Source: Cladorhizidae sp. MBARI D1340-BT2 (taxonomy: Eukaryota; Porifera; Demospongiae; Poecilosclerida; Cladorhizidae). From it: 64,000 bases of DNA. Of this stretch, positions 35,378 through 48,182 are shown piece after piece. The stretch is taken from the NCBI GenBank assembly GCA_028752905.1, contig JAQNBH010000011.1:2951303-3015302 (forward strand), written 5' to 3'. The notes below the pieces were generated by a model. That model was not told the DNA's origin. It made no database searches and worked only from the letters and a program-made list of their open reading frames with translations. Numbering within the stretch: position 1 is the first letter of the stretch; each line of letters starts with the position of its first letter. Both the position numbers and the translations under genes were made by a program.

Positions 35378-36880
35378 CCTCACCTAGTGCTACTCCCACC
35401 TCCCCCAGTGTTACTCACACCTCCCCCAGTGTTACGCACACCTCCCCCAGTGTTACTCACACCTCCCCCAGTGTTATACTCACACCTCACCCAGTGTTAT
35501 ACTCACACCTCCCCCAGTGTTATACTCACACCTCCCCCAGTGTTATACTCACACCTCCCCAGTGTTACTCACACCTCCCCCAGTGTTATTCACACCTCCC
35601 CCAGTGTTACTCACACCTCCCCCAGTGTTATACTCGCACCTCCCTCAGTGTTAGTCATACCTCCCCCAGTGTTAGTCACACCTCCCCCAGTATTACTCAC
35701 ACCTCCCCCAGTGTTATACTCACACCTCCCCAGTGTTACTCACACCTCACCCAGTGTTATACTCACACCTCCCCCAGTGTTATACTCACACCTCCCCAGT
35801 GTTACTCACACCTCTCCCAGTGTTATTCACACCTCCCCCAGTGTTATACTCGCACCTCCCTCAGTGTTAGTCATACCTCCCCCAGTGTTAGTCACACCTC
35901 CCCCAGTGTTATACTCACACCTCCCCCAGTGTTATACTCGCACCTCCCCCAGTGTTACTCGCACCTCCCCCAGTGTTACTCACACCTCCCCCAGTGTTAT
36001 ACTCACACCTCCCCCAGTGTTATACTCACACCTCCCCCAGTGTTACTCACACCTCCCCCAGTGTTACTCACCCCTCCCCCAGTGTTATACTCACACCTCC
36101 CCCAGTGTTACTCACACCCCCCAGTGTTACTCACACCTCCCCCAGTGTTACTCACACCTCACCCAGTCTTACTCACACCTCCCCCAGTGTTATACTCACA
36201 CCTCACCCAGTGTTATACTCACACCTCCCTCAGTGTTAGTCATACCTCCCCCAGTGTTAGTCACACCTCCCCCAGTGTTACTCACACCTCCCCCAGTGTT
36301 ACTCACACCTCCCCCAGTGTTATACTCACACCTCACCCAGTGTTATACTCACACCTCCCCCAGTGTTATACTCACACCCCCCCAGTGTTACTCACACCTC
36401 TCCCAGTGTTATTCACACCTCCCCCAGTGTTACTCACACCTCCCCCAGTGTTATACTCGCACCTCCCTCAGTGTTAGTCATACCTCCCCCAGTGTTAGTC
36501 ACACCTCCCCCAGTGTTATACTCACACCTCCCCCAGTGTTATACTCGCACCTCCCCCAGTGTTACTCGCACCTCCCCCAGTGTTACTCACACCTCCCCCA
36601 GTGTTATACTCACACCTCCCCCAGTGTTATACTCACACCTCCCCCAGTGTTACTCACACCTCCCCCAGTGTTACTCACCCCTCCCCCAGTGTTATACTCA
36701 CACCTCCCCCAGTGTTACTCACACCCCCCAGTGTTACTCACACCTCCCCCAGTGTTACTCACACCTCACCCAGTCTTACTCACACCTCCCCCAGTGTTAT
36801 ACTCACACCTCACCCAGTGTTATACTCACACCTCCCCCAGTGTTACTCACAGCTCCCCCAGTGTTACTCACACTTCTGTC
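35378..36880. repeat. 20-23 bp minisatellite with internal block duplication
   Basis: Units are cctcccccagtgttactcac or the 23-bp form with gttatactcac. The region from about 35820 to 36239 reappears at about 36427-36846 (offset 607 bp) with the same succession of variant units. Pyrimidine-biased composition keeps two frames open for up to 526 codons; these Pro/Ser/Thr-rich frames are artefacts. Confidence 0.94.
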
Positions 36881-37278
36881 GCGATCTTCCTCAACACAAC
36901 CTAGACTAATTTCCCCAAGTTCTCTTGAGGCTCGTGGAGCTCACCTCAACATTCCCTTCTGCAATGTTGTACCTCTGAAATGTTCTTTGTATGGCGCTTT
37001 GATCCTTGAATGTTAAGTGACCCATGACCTTTCACATTGACCTCTGACCTTTCACAATCAATGATCCTTTACCTTTCATGATGAATGTGTCTCGTGCAGC
37101 CACACCCCTGATATCTAACCATTGACTGTGTGTATTGTTTACTATCCGGGTGTATGAGACCATCTTGTCTGCCACAGACTGGAAATTGTGGTCAGAAACT
37201 CCCCGTCCTTCTCCCCGCGGAATCCAGTGTGCGTTAATTACCTCTCATAAAATGTCCCCTCCTCTTCGTATATTGCAG
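36881..37278 (+). other. unique DNA before the first Ig exon
   Basis: End of the first intron, finishing at the 3' splice site tattgcag (37278). No exon seen. Confidence 0.6.
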
Positions 37279-37599
37279 GTAGCGGGCAGACCCTCGGCAT
37301 CACATCACCTTCAGGCTCCGCCTACCCAAACCCAGAGAACATTGTAGTGGGCGTGACCAGAGACCTTGTCGTTCAAGTCCAGTGCTCAGCGTCTGCCGAC
37401 AACGGCTCTCTGACATGGATGTATCGGAATGGGACTGAGGTAGCGGACAGCCTACAGGCATTTGGCATCAGTCAGGGAGGCGTGAGTGGAGGAGGGAGGA
37501 CGTTGAGAGCGTCCCCTGCGAGTTTATTGGAGGGTAACAGCAACTTCCTGTGCTCGGACGCTGGTGGGAACTCCAGCCTCAACGTCTCCTTCAATCTGG
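37279..37599 (+). CDS. Ig-like glycoprotein gene, exon 2: Ig-like domain
   Basis: A 321-bp exon, 107 codons, phase 1 at both ends, with acceptor tattgcag and donor gtaggt (37600). It encodes one Ig-like domain. A Gly/Ser/Pro-rich lead is followed by VVQVQCSAS (first Cys), then SLTWMYRNGTEV with the core Trp, and NSNFLCSDAGG with the second Cys about 58 residues after the first. Four N-glycosylation sequons (NGS, NGT, NSS, NVS) mark it as extracellular. Phase 1-1 exons that each hold an Ig unit are typical of shuffled adhesion and receptor genes. It is likely the first domain after the signal peptide. The ligand and the identity of the protein are unknown. Confidence 0.8.
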
Positions 37600-37723
37600 G
37601 TAGGTTTTAATTGGTATTACCATGTGGGTGTGGTCTTTCTTGCTGATAAAATCTTAGTGCAACAAAAATGCACATCTGTGGGCCCTGCCAAGGGACAGCA
37701 AGTCTGGCTGCACGTGGCTCGGG

Positions 37724-38035
37724 GGCATTTAAGGTGTGTCCACGCTCGGTGCTCAGGTGATGTGCACATGCATGTCGGACCATTTAAGGCGTGTCCACGC
37801 TCAGTGCTCAGGTGATGTGCACACGCATGTCGGGCCATTTAAGGTGTGTCCACGCTCAGTGCTCAGGTGATGTGCACACGCATGTCGGGCCATTTAAGGC
37901 GTGTCCACGCTCAGTGCTCAGGTGATGTGCACATGCATGTCGGGCCATTTAAGGTGTGTCCACGCTCAGTGCTCAGGTGATGTGCACACGCATGTCGGGC
38001 CATATGTGTCAACACTCCACCCTCAGTGCTCATGT
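37724..38035. repeat. 55-bp minisatellite, about five units
   Basis: Units contain ccatttaaggtgtgtccacg, then ctcagtgctcaggtgatgtg, then cacacgcatgtcggg. It begins about 125 bases after the splice donor of exon 2. Confidence 0.92.
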
Positions 38036-38299
38036 AGATGTTTGCTAATGCACATTGCTTGCATCCAAGCTGAATTCTTATGATGGAGTTGGCACCCAAT
38101 GTTCATTATAGCTCCAATGGACCTTGAGAGGCCTTGAAGGGATTCAGAGCAATAAGTAAAGGCAGTATAATACCTGTGCTATCATGCGTTCTATAAAGCA
38201 TCTTCCTCACAGGGCCGAGCTTGGAGGAGACTTAGAGGGCTAGGCTTATCAGGTGTCACTTGCTGGAGACTGTTTGGAAGGCACGAGCTACTAGCTACA

Positions 38300-41200
38300 C
38301 ACCTAGACTGCCTCAGGCTGTGGCCAGTGTTATGACTAGTGTTGTGGTCAGCTACATCTAGACTAACTCAGGCTGTGGCCAGTGTTATGACTAGTGTTGT
38401 GGTCAGCTACATCTAGACTAACTCAGGCTGTGGCCAGTGTTATGACTAGTGTTGAGGTCAGCTACATCTAGACTAACTCAGGCTGTGGCCAGTGTTATGA
38501 CTAGTGTTGAGGTCAGCTACATCTAGACTAACTCAGGCTGTGGCCAGTGTTATGACTAGTGTTGTGGTCAGCTACATCTAGACTAACTCAGGCTGTGGCC
38601 AGTGTTATGACTAGTGTTGAGGTCAGCTACATCTAGACTAACTCAGGCTGTGGCCAGTGTTATGACTAGTGTTGAGGTCAGCTACATCTAGACTAACTCA
38701 GGCTGTGGCCAGTGTTATGACTAGTGTTGAGGTCAGCTACATCTAGACTAACTCAGGCTGTGGCCAGTGTTATGACTAGTGTTGAGGTCAGCTACATCTA
38801 GACTAACTCAGGCTGTGGCCAGTGTTATGACTAGTGTTGAGGTCAGCTACATCTAGACTAACTCAGGCTGTGGCCAGTGTTATGACTAGTGTTGAGGTCA
38901 GCTACATCTAGACTAACTCAGGCTGTGGCCAGTGTTATGACTAGTGTTGAGGTCAGCTACATCTAGACTAACTCAGGCTGTGGCCAGTGTTATGACTAGT
39001 GTTGAGGTCAGCTACATCTAGACTAACTCAGGCTGTGGCCAGTGTTGTGACTAGTGTTGAGGTCAGCTGCATCTAGACTAACTCAGGCTGTGGCCAGTGT
39101 TATGACTAGTGTTGTGGTCAGCTACATCTAGACTAACTCAGGCTGTGGCCAGTGTTATGACTAGTGTTGAGGTCGGCTACATCTAGACTAACTCAGGCTG
39201 TGGCCAGTGTTATGACTAGTGTTGAGGTCAGCTACATCTAGACTAACTCAGGCTGTGGCCAGTGTTATGACTAGTGTTGAGGTCAGCTACATCTAGACTA
39301 ACTCAGGCTGTGGCCAGTGTTGTGACTAGTGTTGAGGTCAGCTGCATCTAGACTAACTCAGGCTGTGGCCAGTGTTATGACTAGTGTTGAGGTCAGCTAC
39401 ATCTAGACTAACTCAGGCTGTGGCCAGTGTTATGACTAGTGTTGGTGTCAGCTACATCTAGACTAACTCAGGCTGTGGCCAGTGTTATGACTAGTGTTGT
39501 GGTCAGCTACATCTAGACTAACTCAGGCTGTGGCCAGTGTTATGACTAGTGTTGTGGTCAGCTACATCTAGACTAACTCAGGCTGTGGCCAGTGTTATGA
39601 CTAGTGTTGGTGTCAGCTGCATCTAGACTAACTCAGGCTGTGGCCAGTGTTATGACTAGTGTTGAGGTCAGCTGCATCTAGACTAACTCAGGCTGTGGCC
39701 AGTGTTATGACTAGTGTTGAGGTCAGCTACATCTAGACTAACTCAGGCTGTGGCCAGTGTTGTGACTAGTGTTGAGGTCAGCTACATCTAGACTAACTCA
39801 GGCTGTGGCCAGTGTTATGACTAGTGTTGAGGTCAGCTGCATCTAGACTAACTCAGGCTGTGGCCAGTGTTATGACTAGTGTTGTGGTCAGCTACATCTA
39901 GACTAACTCAGGCTGTGGCCAGTGTTATGGCTAGTGTTGAGGTCAGCTGCATCTAGACTAACTCAGGCTGTGGCCAGTGTTATGACTAGTGTTGAGGTCA
40001 GCTGCATCTAGACTAACTCAGGCTGTGGCCAGTGTTATGACTAGTGTTGTGGTCAGCTACATCTAGACTAACTCAGGCTGTGGCCAGTGTTATGACTAGT
40101 GTTGAGGTCAGCTACATCCAGACTAACTCAGGCTGTGGCCAGTGTTATGACTAGTGTTGTGGTCAGCTGCATCTAGACTAACTCAGGCTGTGGCCAGTGT
40201 TATGACTAGTGTTGAGGTCAGCTACATCCAGACTAACTCAGGCTGTGGCCAGTGTTATGACTAGTGTTGAGGTCAGCTACATCCAGACTAACTCAGGCTG
40301 TGGCCAGTGTTATGACTAGTGTTGAGGTCAGCTACATCTAGACTAACTCAGGCTGTGGCCAGTGTTATGACTAGTGTTGAGGTCAGCTACATCTAGACTA
40401 ACTCAGGCTGTGGCCAGTGTTATGACTAGTGTTGTGGTCAGCTACATCTAGACTAACTCAGGCTGTGGCCAGTGTTATGACTAGTGTTGAGGTCAGCTAC
40501 ATCTAGACTAACTCAGGCTGTGGCCAGTGTTATGACTAGTGTTGAGGTCAGCTACATCTAGACTAACTCAGGCTGTGGCCAGTGTTATGACTAGTGTTGT
40601 GGTCAGCTACATCTAGACTAACTCAGGCTGTGGCCAGTGTTATGACTAGTGTTGAGGTCAGCTACATCTAGACTAACTCAGGCTGTGGCCAGTGTTATGA
40701 CTAGTGTTGAGGTCAGCTACATCTAGACTAACTCAGGCTGTGGCCAGTGTTATGACTAGTGTTGAGGTCAGCTACATCTAGACTAACTCAGGCTGTGGCC
40801 AGTGTTATGACTAGTGTTGAGGTCAGCTGCATCTAGACTAACTCAGGCTGTGGCCAGTGTTATGACTAGTGTTGAGGTCAGCTACATCTAGACTAACTCA
40901 GGCTGTGGCCAGTGTTATGACTAGTGTTGAGGTCAGCTACATCTAGACTAACTCAGGCTGTGGCCAGTGTTATGACTAGTGTTGAGGTCAGCTACATCTA
41001 GACTAACTCAGGCTGTGGCCAGTGTTATGACTAGTGTTGAGGTCAGCTACATCTAGACTAACTCAGGCTGTGGCCAGTGTTATGACTAGTGTTGAGGTCA
41101 GCTACATCTAGACTAACTCAGGCTGTGGCCAGTGTTATGACTAGTGTTGATGTCAGCTGCATCTAGACTAACTCAGGCTGTGGCCAGTGTTATGACTAGT

Positions 41201-44200
41201 GTTGAGGTCAGCTACATCTAGACTAACTCAGGCTGTGGCCAGTGTTATGACTAGTGTTGTGGTCAGCTACATCTAGACTAACTCAGGCTGTGGCCAGTGT
41301 TATGACTAGTGTTGAGGTCAGCTGCATCTAGACTAACTCAGGCTGTGGCCAGTGTTATGACTAGTGTTGAGGTCAGCTACATCTAGACTAACTCAGGCTG
41401 TGGCCAGTGTTATGACTAGTGTTGAGGTCAGCTACATCTAGACTAACTCAGGCTGTGGCCAGTGTTATGACTAGTGTTGTGGTCAGCTACATCTAGACTA
41501 ACTCAGGCTGTGGCCAGTGTTATGACTAGTGTTGAGGTCAGCTGCATCTAGACTAACTCAGGCTGTGGCCAGTGTTATGACTAGTGTTGTGGTCAGCTAC
41601 ATCTAGACTAACTCAGGCTGTGGCCAGTGTTATGACTAGTGTTGAGGTCAGCTACATCTAGACTAACTCAGGCTGTGGCCAGTGTTATGACTAGTGTTGA
41701 GGTCAGCTGCATCTAGACTAACTCAGGCTGTGGCCAGTGTTATGACTAGTGTTGTGGTCAGCTACATCTAGACTAACTCAGGCTGTGGCCAGTGTTATGA
41801 CTAGTGTTGAGGTCAGCTGCATCTAGACTAACTCAGGCTGTGGCCAGTGTTATGACTAGTGTTGAGGTCAGCTACATCTAGACTAACTCAGGCTGTGGCC
41901 AGTGTTATGACTAGTGTTGAGGTCAGCTACATCTAGACTAACTCAGGCTGTGGCCAGTGTTATGACTAGTGTTGAGGTCAGCTACATCTAGACTAACTCA
42001 GGCTGTGGCCAGTGTTATGACTAGTGTTGAGGTCAGCTACATCTAGACTAACTCAGGCTGTGGCCAGTGTTATGACTAGTGTTGAGGTCAGCTACATCTA
42101 GACTAACTCAGGCTGTGGCCAGTGTTATGACTAGTGTTGAGGTCAGCTACATCTAGACTAACTCAGGCTGTGGCCAGTGTTATGACTAGTGTTGAGGTCA
42201 GCTACATCTAGACTAACTCAGGCTGTGGCCAGTGTTATGACTAGTGTTGTGGTCAGCTACATCTAGACTAACTCAGGCTGTGGCCAGTGTTATGACTAGT
42301 GTTGAGGTCAGCTGCATCTAGACTAACTCAGGCTGTGGCCAGTGTTATGACTAGTGTTGTGGTCAGCTACATCTAGACTAACTCAGGCTGTGGCCAGTGT
42401 TATGACTAGTGTTGAGGTCAGCTACATCTAGACTAACTCAGGCTGTGGCCAGTGTTATGACTAGTGTTGAGGTCAGCTGCATCTAGACTAACTCAGGCTG
42501 TGGCCAGTGTTATGACTAGTGTTGAGGTCAGCTACATCTAGACTAACTCAGGCTGTGGCCAGTGTTATGACTAGTGTTGAGGTCAGCTGCATCTAGACTA
42601 ACTCAGGCTGTGGCCAGTGTTATGACTAGTGTTGTGGTCAGCTGCATCTAGACTAACTCAGGCTGTGGCCAGTGTTATGACTAGTGTTGAGGTCAGCTAC
42701 ATCTAGACTAACTCAGGCTGTGGCCAGTGTTATGACTAGTGTTGTGGTCAGCTGCATCTAGACTAACTCAGGCTGTGGCCAGTGTTATGACTAGTGTTGA
42801 GGTCAGCTACATCTAGACTAACTCAGGCTGTGGCCAGTGTTATGACTAGTGTTGAGGTCAGCTACATCTAGACTAACTCAGGCTGTGGCCAGTGTTATGA
42901 CTAGTGTTGTGGTCAGCTACATCTAGACTAACTCAGGCTGTGGCCAGTGTTATGACTAGTGTTGAGGTCAGCTACATCTAGACTAACTCAGGCTGTGGCC
43001 AGTGTTATGACTAGTGTTGTGGTCAGCTACATCTAGACTAACTCAGGCTGTGGCCAGTGTTATGACTAGTGTTGTGGTCAGCTACATCTAGACTAACTCA
43101 GGCTGTGGCCAGTGTTATGACTAGTGTTGAGGTCAGCTACATCTAGACTAACTCAGGCTGTGGCCAGTGTTATGACTAGTGTTGAGGTCAGCTACATCTA
43201 GACTAACTCAGGCTGTGGCCAGTGTTATGACTAGTGTTGTGGTCAGCTACATCTAGACTAACTCAGGCTGTGGCCAGTGTTATGACTAGTGTTGAGGTCA
43301 GCTACATCCAGACTAACTCAGGCTGTGGCCAGTGTTATGACTAGTGTTGTGGTCAGCTGCATCTAGACTAACTCAGGCTGTGGCCAGTGTTATGACTAGT
43401 GTTGAGGTCAGCTACATCTAGACTAACTCAGGCTGTGGCCAGTGTTATGACTAGTGTTGAGGTCAGCTGCATCTAGACTAACTCAGGCTGTGGCCAGTGT
43501 TATGACTAGTGTTGAGGTCAGCTACATCTAGACTAACTCAGGCTGTGGCCAGTGTTATGACTAGTGTTGTGGTCAGCTACATCTAGACTAACTCAGGCTG
43601 TGGCCAGTGTTATGACTAGTGTTGAGGTCAGCTACATCTAGACTAACTCAGGCTGTGGCCAGTGTTATGACTAGTGTTGAGGTCAGCTACATCTAGACTA
43701 ACTCAGGCTGTGGCCAGTGTTATGACTAGTGTTGAGGTCAGCTACATCTAGACTAACTCAGGCTGTGGCCAGTGTTATGACTAGTGTTGAGGTCAGCTGC
43801 ATCTAGACTAACTCAGGCTGTGGCCAGTGTTATGACTAGTGTTGAGGTCAGCTACATCTAGACTAACTCAGGCTGTGGCCAGTGTTATGACTAGTGTTGT
43901 GGTCAGCTACATCTAGACTAACTCAGGCTGTGGCCAGTGTTATGACTAGTGTTGAGGTCAGCTACATCTAGACTAACTCAGGCTGTGGCCAGTGTTCATG
44001 ACTAGTGTTGAGGTCAGCTGCATCTAGACTAACTCAGGCTGTGGCCAGTGTTATGACTAGTGTTGAGGTCAGCTACATCTAGACTAACTCAGGCTGTGGC
44101 CAGTGTTATGACTAGTGTTGAGGTCAGCTACATCTAGACTAACTCAGGCTGTGGCCAGTGTTATGACTAGTGTTGAGGTCAGCTACATCTAGACTAACTC

Positions 44201-45919
44201 AGGCTGTGGCCAGTGTTATGACTAGTGTTGAGGTCAGCTACATCTAGACTAACTCAGGCTGTGGCCAGTGTTATGACTAGTGTTGAGGTCAGCTGCATCT
44301 AGACTAACTCAGGCTGTGGCCAGTGTTATGACTAGTGTTGAGGTCAGCTACATCTAGACTAACTCAGGCTGTGGCCAGTGTTATGACTAGTGTTGAGGTC
44401 AGCTACATCTAGACTAACTCAGGCTGTGGCCAGTGTTATGACTAGTGTTGAGGTCAGCTACATCTAGACTAACTCAGGCTGTGGCCAGTGTTATGACTAG
44501 TGTTGAGGTCAGCTACATCTAGACTAACTCAGGCTGTGGCCAGTGTTATGACTAGTGTTGAGGTCAGCTACATCTAGACTAACTCAGGCTGTGGCCAGTG
44601 TTATGACTAGTGTTGAGGTCAGCTGCATCTAGACTAACTCAGGCTGTGGCCAGTGTTATGACTAGTGTTGAGGTCAGCTACATCTAGACTAACTCAGGCT
44701 GTGGCCAGTGTTATGACTAGTGTTGAGGTCAGCTACATCTAGACTAACTCAGGCTGTGGCCAGTGTTATGACTAGTGTTGAGGTCAGCTACATCTAGACT
44801 AACTCAGGCTGTGGCCAGTGTTATGACTAGTGTTGAGGTCAGCTACATCTAGACTAACTCAGGCTGTGGCCAGTGTTATGACTAGTGTTGAGGTCAGCTA
44901 CATCTAGACTAACTCAGGCTGTGGCCAGTGTTATGACTAGTGTTGAGGTCAGCTGCATCTAGACTAACTCAGGCTGTGGCCAGTGTTATGACTAGTGTTG
45001 AGGTCAGCTGCATCTAGACTAACTCAGGCTGTGGCCAGTGTTATGACTAGTGTTGAGGTCAGCTACATCTAGACTAACTCAGGCTGTGGCCAGTGTTATG
45101 ACTAGTGTTGAGGTCAGCTACATCTAGACTAACTCAGGCTGTGGCCAGTGTTATGACTAGTGTTGAGGTCAGCTACATCTAGACTAACTCAGGCTGTGGC
45201 CAGTGTTATGACTAGTGTTGAGGTCAGCTACATCTAGACTAACTCAGGCTGTGGCCAGTGTTATGACTAGTGTTGAGGTCAGCTACATCTAGACTAACTC
45301 AGGCTGTGGCCAGTGTTATGACTAGTGTTGAGGTCAGCTACATCTAGACTAACTCAGGCTGTGGCCAGTGTTATGACTAGTGTTGAGGTCAGCTACATCT
45401 AGACTAACTCAGGCTGTGGCCAGTGTTATGACTAGTGTTGTGGTCAGCTGCATCTAGACTAACTCAGGCTGTGGCCAGTGTTATGACTAGTGTTGAGGTC
45501 AGCTGCATCTAGACTAACTCAGGCTGTGGCCAGTGTTATGACTAGTGTTGTGGTCAGCTACATCTAGACTAACTCAGGCTGTGGCCAGTGTTATGACTAG
45601 TGTTGTGGTCAGCTACATCTAGACTAACTCAGGCTGTGGCCAGTGTTATGACTAGTGTTGAGGTCAGCTACATCTAGACTAACTCAGGCTGTGGCCAGTG
45701 TTATGACTAGTGTTGAGGTCAGCTACATCTAGACTAACTCAGGCTGTGGCCAGTGTTATGACTAGTGTTGAGGTCAGCTACATCTAGACTAACTCAGGCT
45801 GTGGCCAGTGTTATGACTAGTGTTGAGGTCAGCTACATCTAGACTAACTCAGGCTGTGGCCAGTGTTATGACTAGTGTTGAGGTCAGCTACATCTAGACT
45901 AACTCAGGCTGTGGCCAGT
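38300..45919. repeat. 55-bp satellite, at least 138 units, truncated by gap
   Basis: A 7.6-kb block of a 55-bp unit containing gactaactcaggctgtggcc and agtgttatgactagtgttga. It is extremely uniform. Variation is nearly limited to gagg/gtgg/ggtg after gtgtt, acatc versus gcatc, and rare single changes; one 1-bp insertion near 43997 is the only length change I noticed. It runs directly into the assembly gap, so its real size is unknown. It lies in the second intron of the Ig gene. Confidence 0.97.
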
Positions 45920-46019
45920 NNNNNNNNNNNNNNNNNNNNNNNNNNNNNNNNNNNNNNNNNNNNNNNNNNNNNNNNNNNNNNNNNNNNNNNNNNNNNNNNN
46001 NNNNNNNNNNNNNNNNNNN
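45920..46019. other. assembly gap (100 N)
   Basis: Exactly 100 N, the usual placeholder for a gap of unknown length. It sits at the edge of the 55-bp satellite. The 113 bases after it are unique, and a short open stretch there has no recognisable motif. Confidence 0.99.
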
Positions 46020-46132
46020 GGAACTTCAGCAAAGACGAGCACCTTCTTCTCACTGCCTGTACAGCTTGCCTTAGTGGAAGAGTCCATCATCAGTCAGCCT
46101 TTTTAACCTTTTAAAAATTAAATTCATATTTT

Positions 46133-47515
46133 AGGCTCAGCTCCTCCTCTCACCCCCTCCCACTCCTCCTCCCACTCATCCTCCTCCCACTCATCCTCCT
46201 CCCACTCATCCCACTCACCCACCCCTCCCACTCATCCTCCTCCCACTCATCCTCCTCCCACTCATCCTCCTCCCACTCATCCTCTTTCCACTCATCCCAC
46301 TCACCCACCCCTCCCACTCATCCTCCTCCCACTCATCCTCCTCCCACTCATCCCACTCACCCACCCCTCCCACTCATCCTCCTCCCACTCACCCACCCCT
46401 CCCACTCATCCTCCCCTCCCACTAACCCACCCCTCCCACTCATCCTCCTTCCACTCATCCCACTCATCCCACTCATCCCACTCATCCTCCTCCCACTCCT
46501 CCTCCTCCCACTCATCTTCCCCTCCCACTCACCCACCCCTCCCACTCACCCACCCCTCCCACTCATCCTCCTCCCACTCATCCTCCTCCCACTCATCCCA
46601 CTCATCCTCCTCCCACTCACCCACCCCTCCCACTCATCATCCTCCCACTCATCCTCCTCCCACTCATCCCACTCATCCTCCTCCCACTCACCCACCCCTC
46701 CCACTCACCCACCCCTCCCACTCATCATCCTCCCACTCATCCTCCTCCCACTCATCCCACTCATCCTCTCCCACTCATCCTCCTCCCACTCATCCTCCCA
46801 CTCCTCCCACTCCTCCCACTCATCCTCCTCCCACTCCTACTCCTCCCACTCCTCCTCCTCCCACTCCTCCTCCTCCCACTCCATCCTCCTCCCACTCCAT
46901 CCTCCTCCCACTCCATCCTCCTCCCACTCATCCTCCTCCCACTCCTCCTCCCACTCATCCTCCTCCCACTCCTACTACTCCCACTCCTCCTCCTCCCACT
47001 CCTCCTCCTCCCACTCCTCCTCCTCCCACTCACCCTCCTCCCACTCATCCTCCTCCCACTCATCCTCCTCCCACTCATCCTCCTCCCACTCATCCTCCTC
47101 CCACTCCTCCTCCTCCCACTCCTCCTCCCACTCCTCCTCCTCCCACTCCATCCTCCTCCCACTCATCCTCCTCCCACTCCTCCTCCCACTCCTCCTCCCA
47201 CTCATCCTCCTCCCACTCATCCTCCTCCCACTCCTCCTCCTCCTCCCACTCCTCCTCCTCCCACTCATCCTCCTCCCACTCCTCCTCCTCCCACTCCTCC
47301 TCATCCCACTCATCCTCCTCCCACTCCTCCTCCTCCCACTCCTCCTCCCACTCCTCCTCCTCCCACTCCTCCCACTCACCCACCCACTCACTCATCCACC
47401 ACTCCCACTCATCCACCACTCCCACTCATCCACCCCACCCACTCCTCCCCCTCCCACTCACCCACCCACTCATCCCCCTCCCACTCATCCCTCCCACTCA
47501 CTCACCCCTCCCACT
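46133..47515. repeat. homopyrimidine minisatellite (cctcctcccactcat)n
   Basis: About 1.4 kb of 12- to 15-bp units (tcctcctcccactcatcc) with hardly any G on the + strand and a scattering of A. The minus strand is a purine tract of ggagga and gtggga. It is interspersed with cacccacccctcc. Overlapping minus-strand Glu/Arg/Gly/Ser-rich open frames are artefacts. Confidence 0.95.
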
Positions 47516-47707
47516 CTGAAGCATGACATCCGGTGGTGGGCACTGCATGTAAGTGGGTGGGCTGTACAGTGACACCGCTTCTAATTACATTCCTCCAACC
47601 TTTTTTTATCCAGCAAAGCTATCTTTGGCTCTCTGGCATGCAGACTTGTAAAGCCCAACTGATAACAGCCTAACAGACATGCACTCATATATAGTCACCT
47701 ACCCATG

Positions 47708-47897
47708 CAGGGGTGTATTTAGGGGGGGGCGGGGGGGGGCATTCGCCCCCCCTTGTATCATTCTCGCCCCCCCCCCCTTGAAAGTAGACACCACCCTTAT
47801 ACATTACATACACCATCATTGTATCATTCTCGCCCCCCCTTATTTTTCCATATCTCAAGTTCGCCCCCCCTTGGCAAAATTTCTGTATACAACCCTG
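47708..47897 (+). mobile_element. MITE, copy 1
   Basis: A 190-bp element with imperfect terminal inverted repeats: it starts caggggtgtatttag and its far end read in reverse is cagggttgtatacag. It is flanked by a 5-bp direct repeat, ccatg. Inside are C runs alternating with ttgtatcattctcgccccc and ttccatatctcaagttcg. A second copy lies inverted at 56024-56211. There is no coding sequence, so it would have depended on another element's transposase. Confidence 0.85.
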
Positions 47898-48182
47898 CCA
47901 TGTCTCTGCGGGTTTCCCACTATTGCAGTACACTATATCTGCCAGAGTGCTGGCTGTGTGTATACCAGAGAACTTGTCTTCTCACAAGACAGAGTTTGTC
48001 TTCTCATTTGATGATTGGTACATATGTTTACAGACAAGTAATTCTTGTTAGGAAAGCCATGAGCCATGCTTGGCTCTCTCCCTTGGCTGTAGGAAAGATA
48101 TATAACCACATGCTTAATATTGGAACCGTCTTCCTGCAACTGCTTGATTGGTGCTGGGAGAACGCCATTATAAGATGCAGTG
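47898..48182. other. unique intronic DNA
   Basis: Just under 300 bases between the MITE and the inverted 68-bp array; no gene seen. Confidence 0.5.

Noticed and set aside
35143..37016. Ser/Thr/Pro-rich open frames up to 526 codons
   Set aside because: They follow the pyrimidine-rich 20-23 bp array and are interchangeable between frames; mucin-like coding is not supported.
46357..47425. Glu/Trp and Arg/Ser/Gly-rich minus-strand open frames
   Set aside because: Artefact of the purine strand of the homopyrimidine array.
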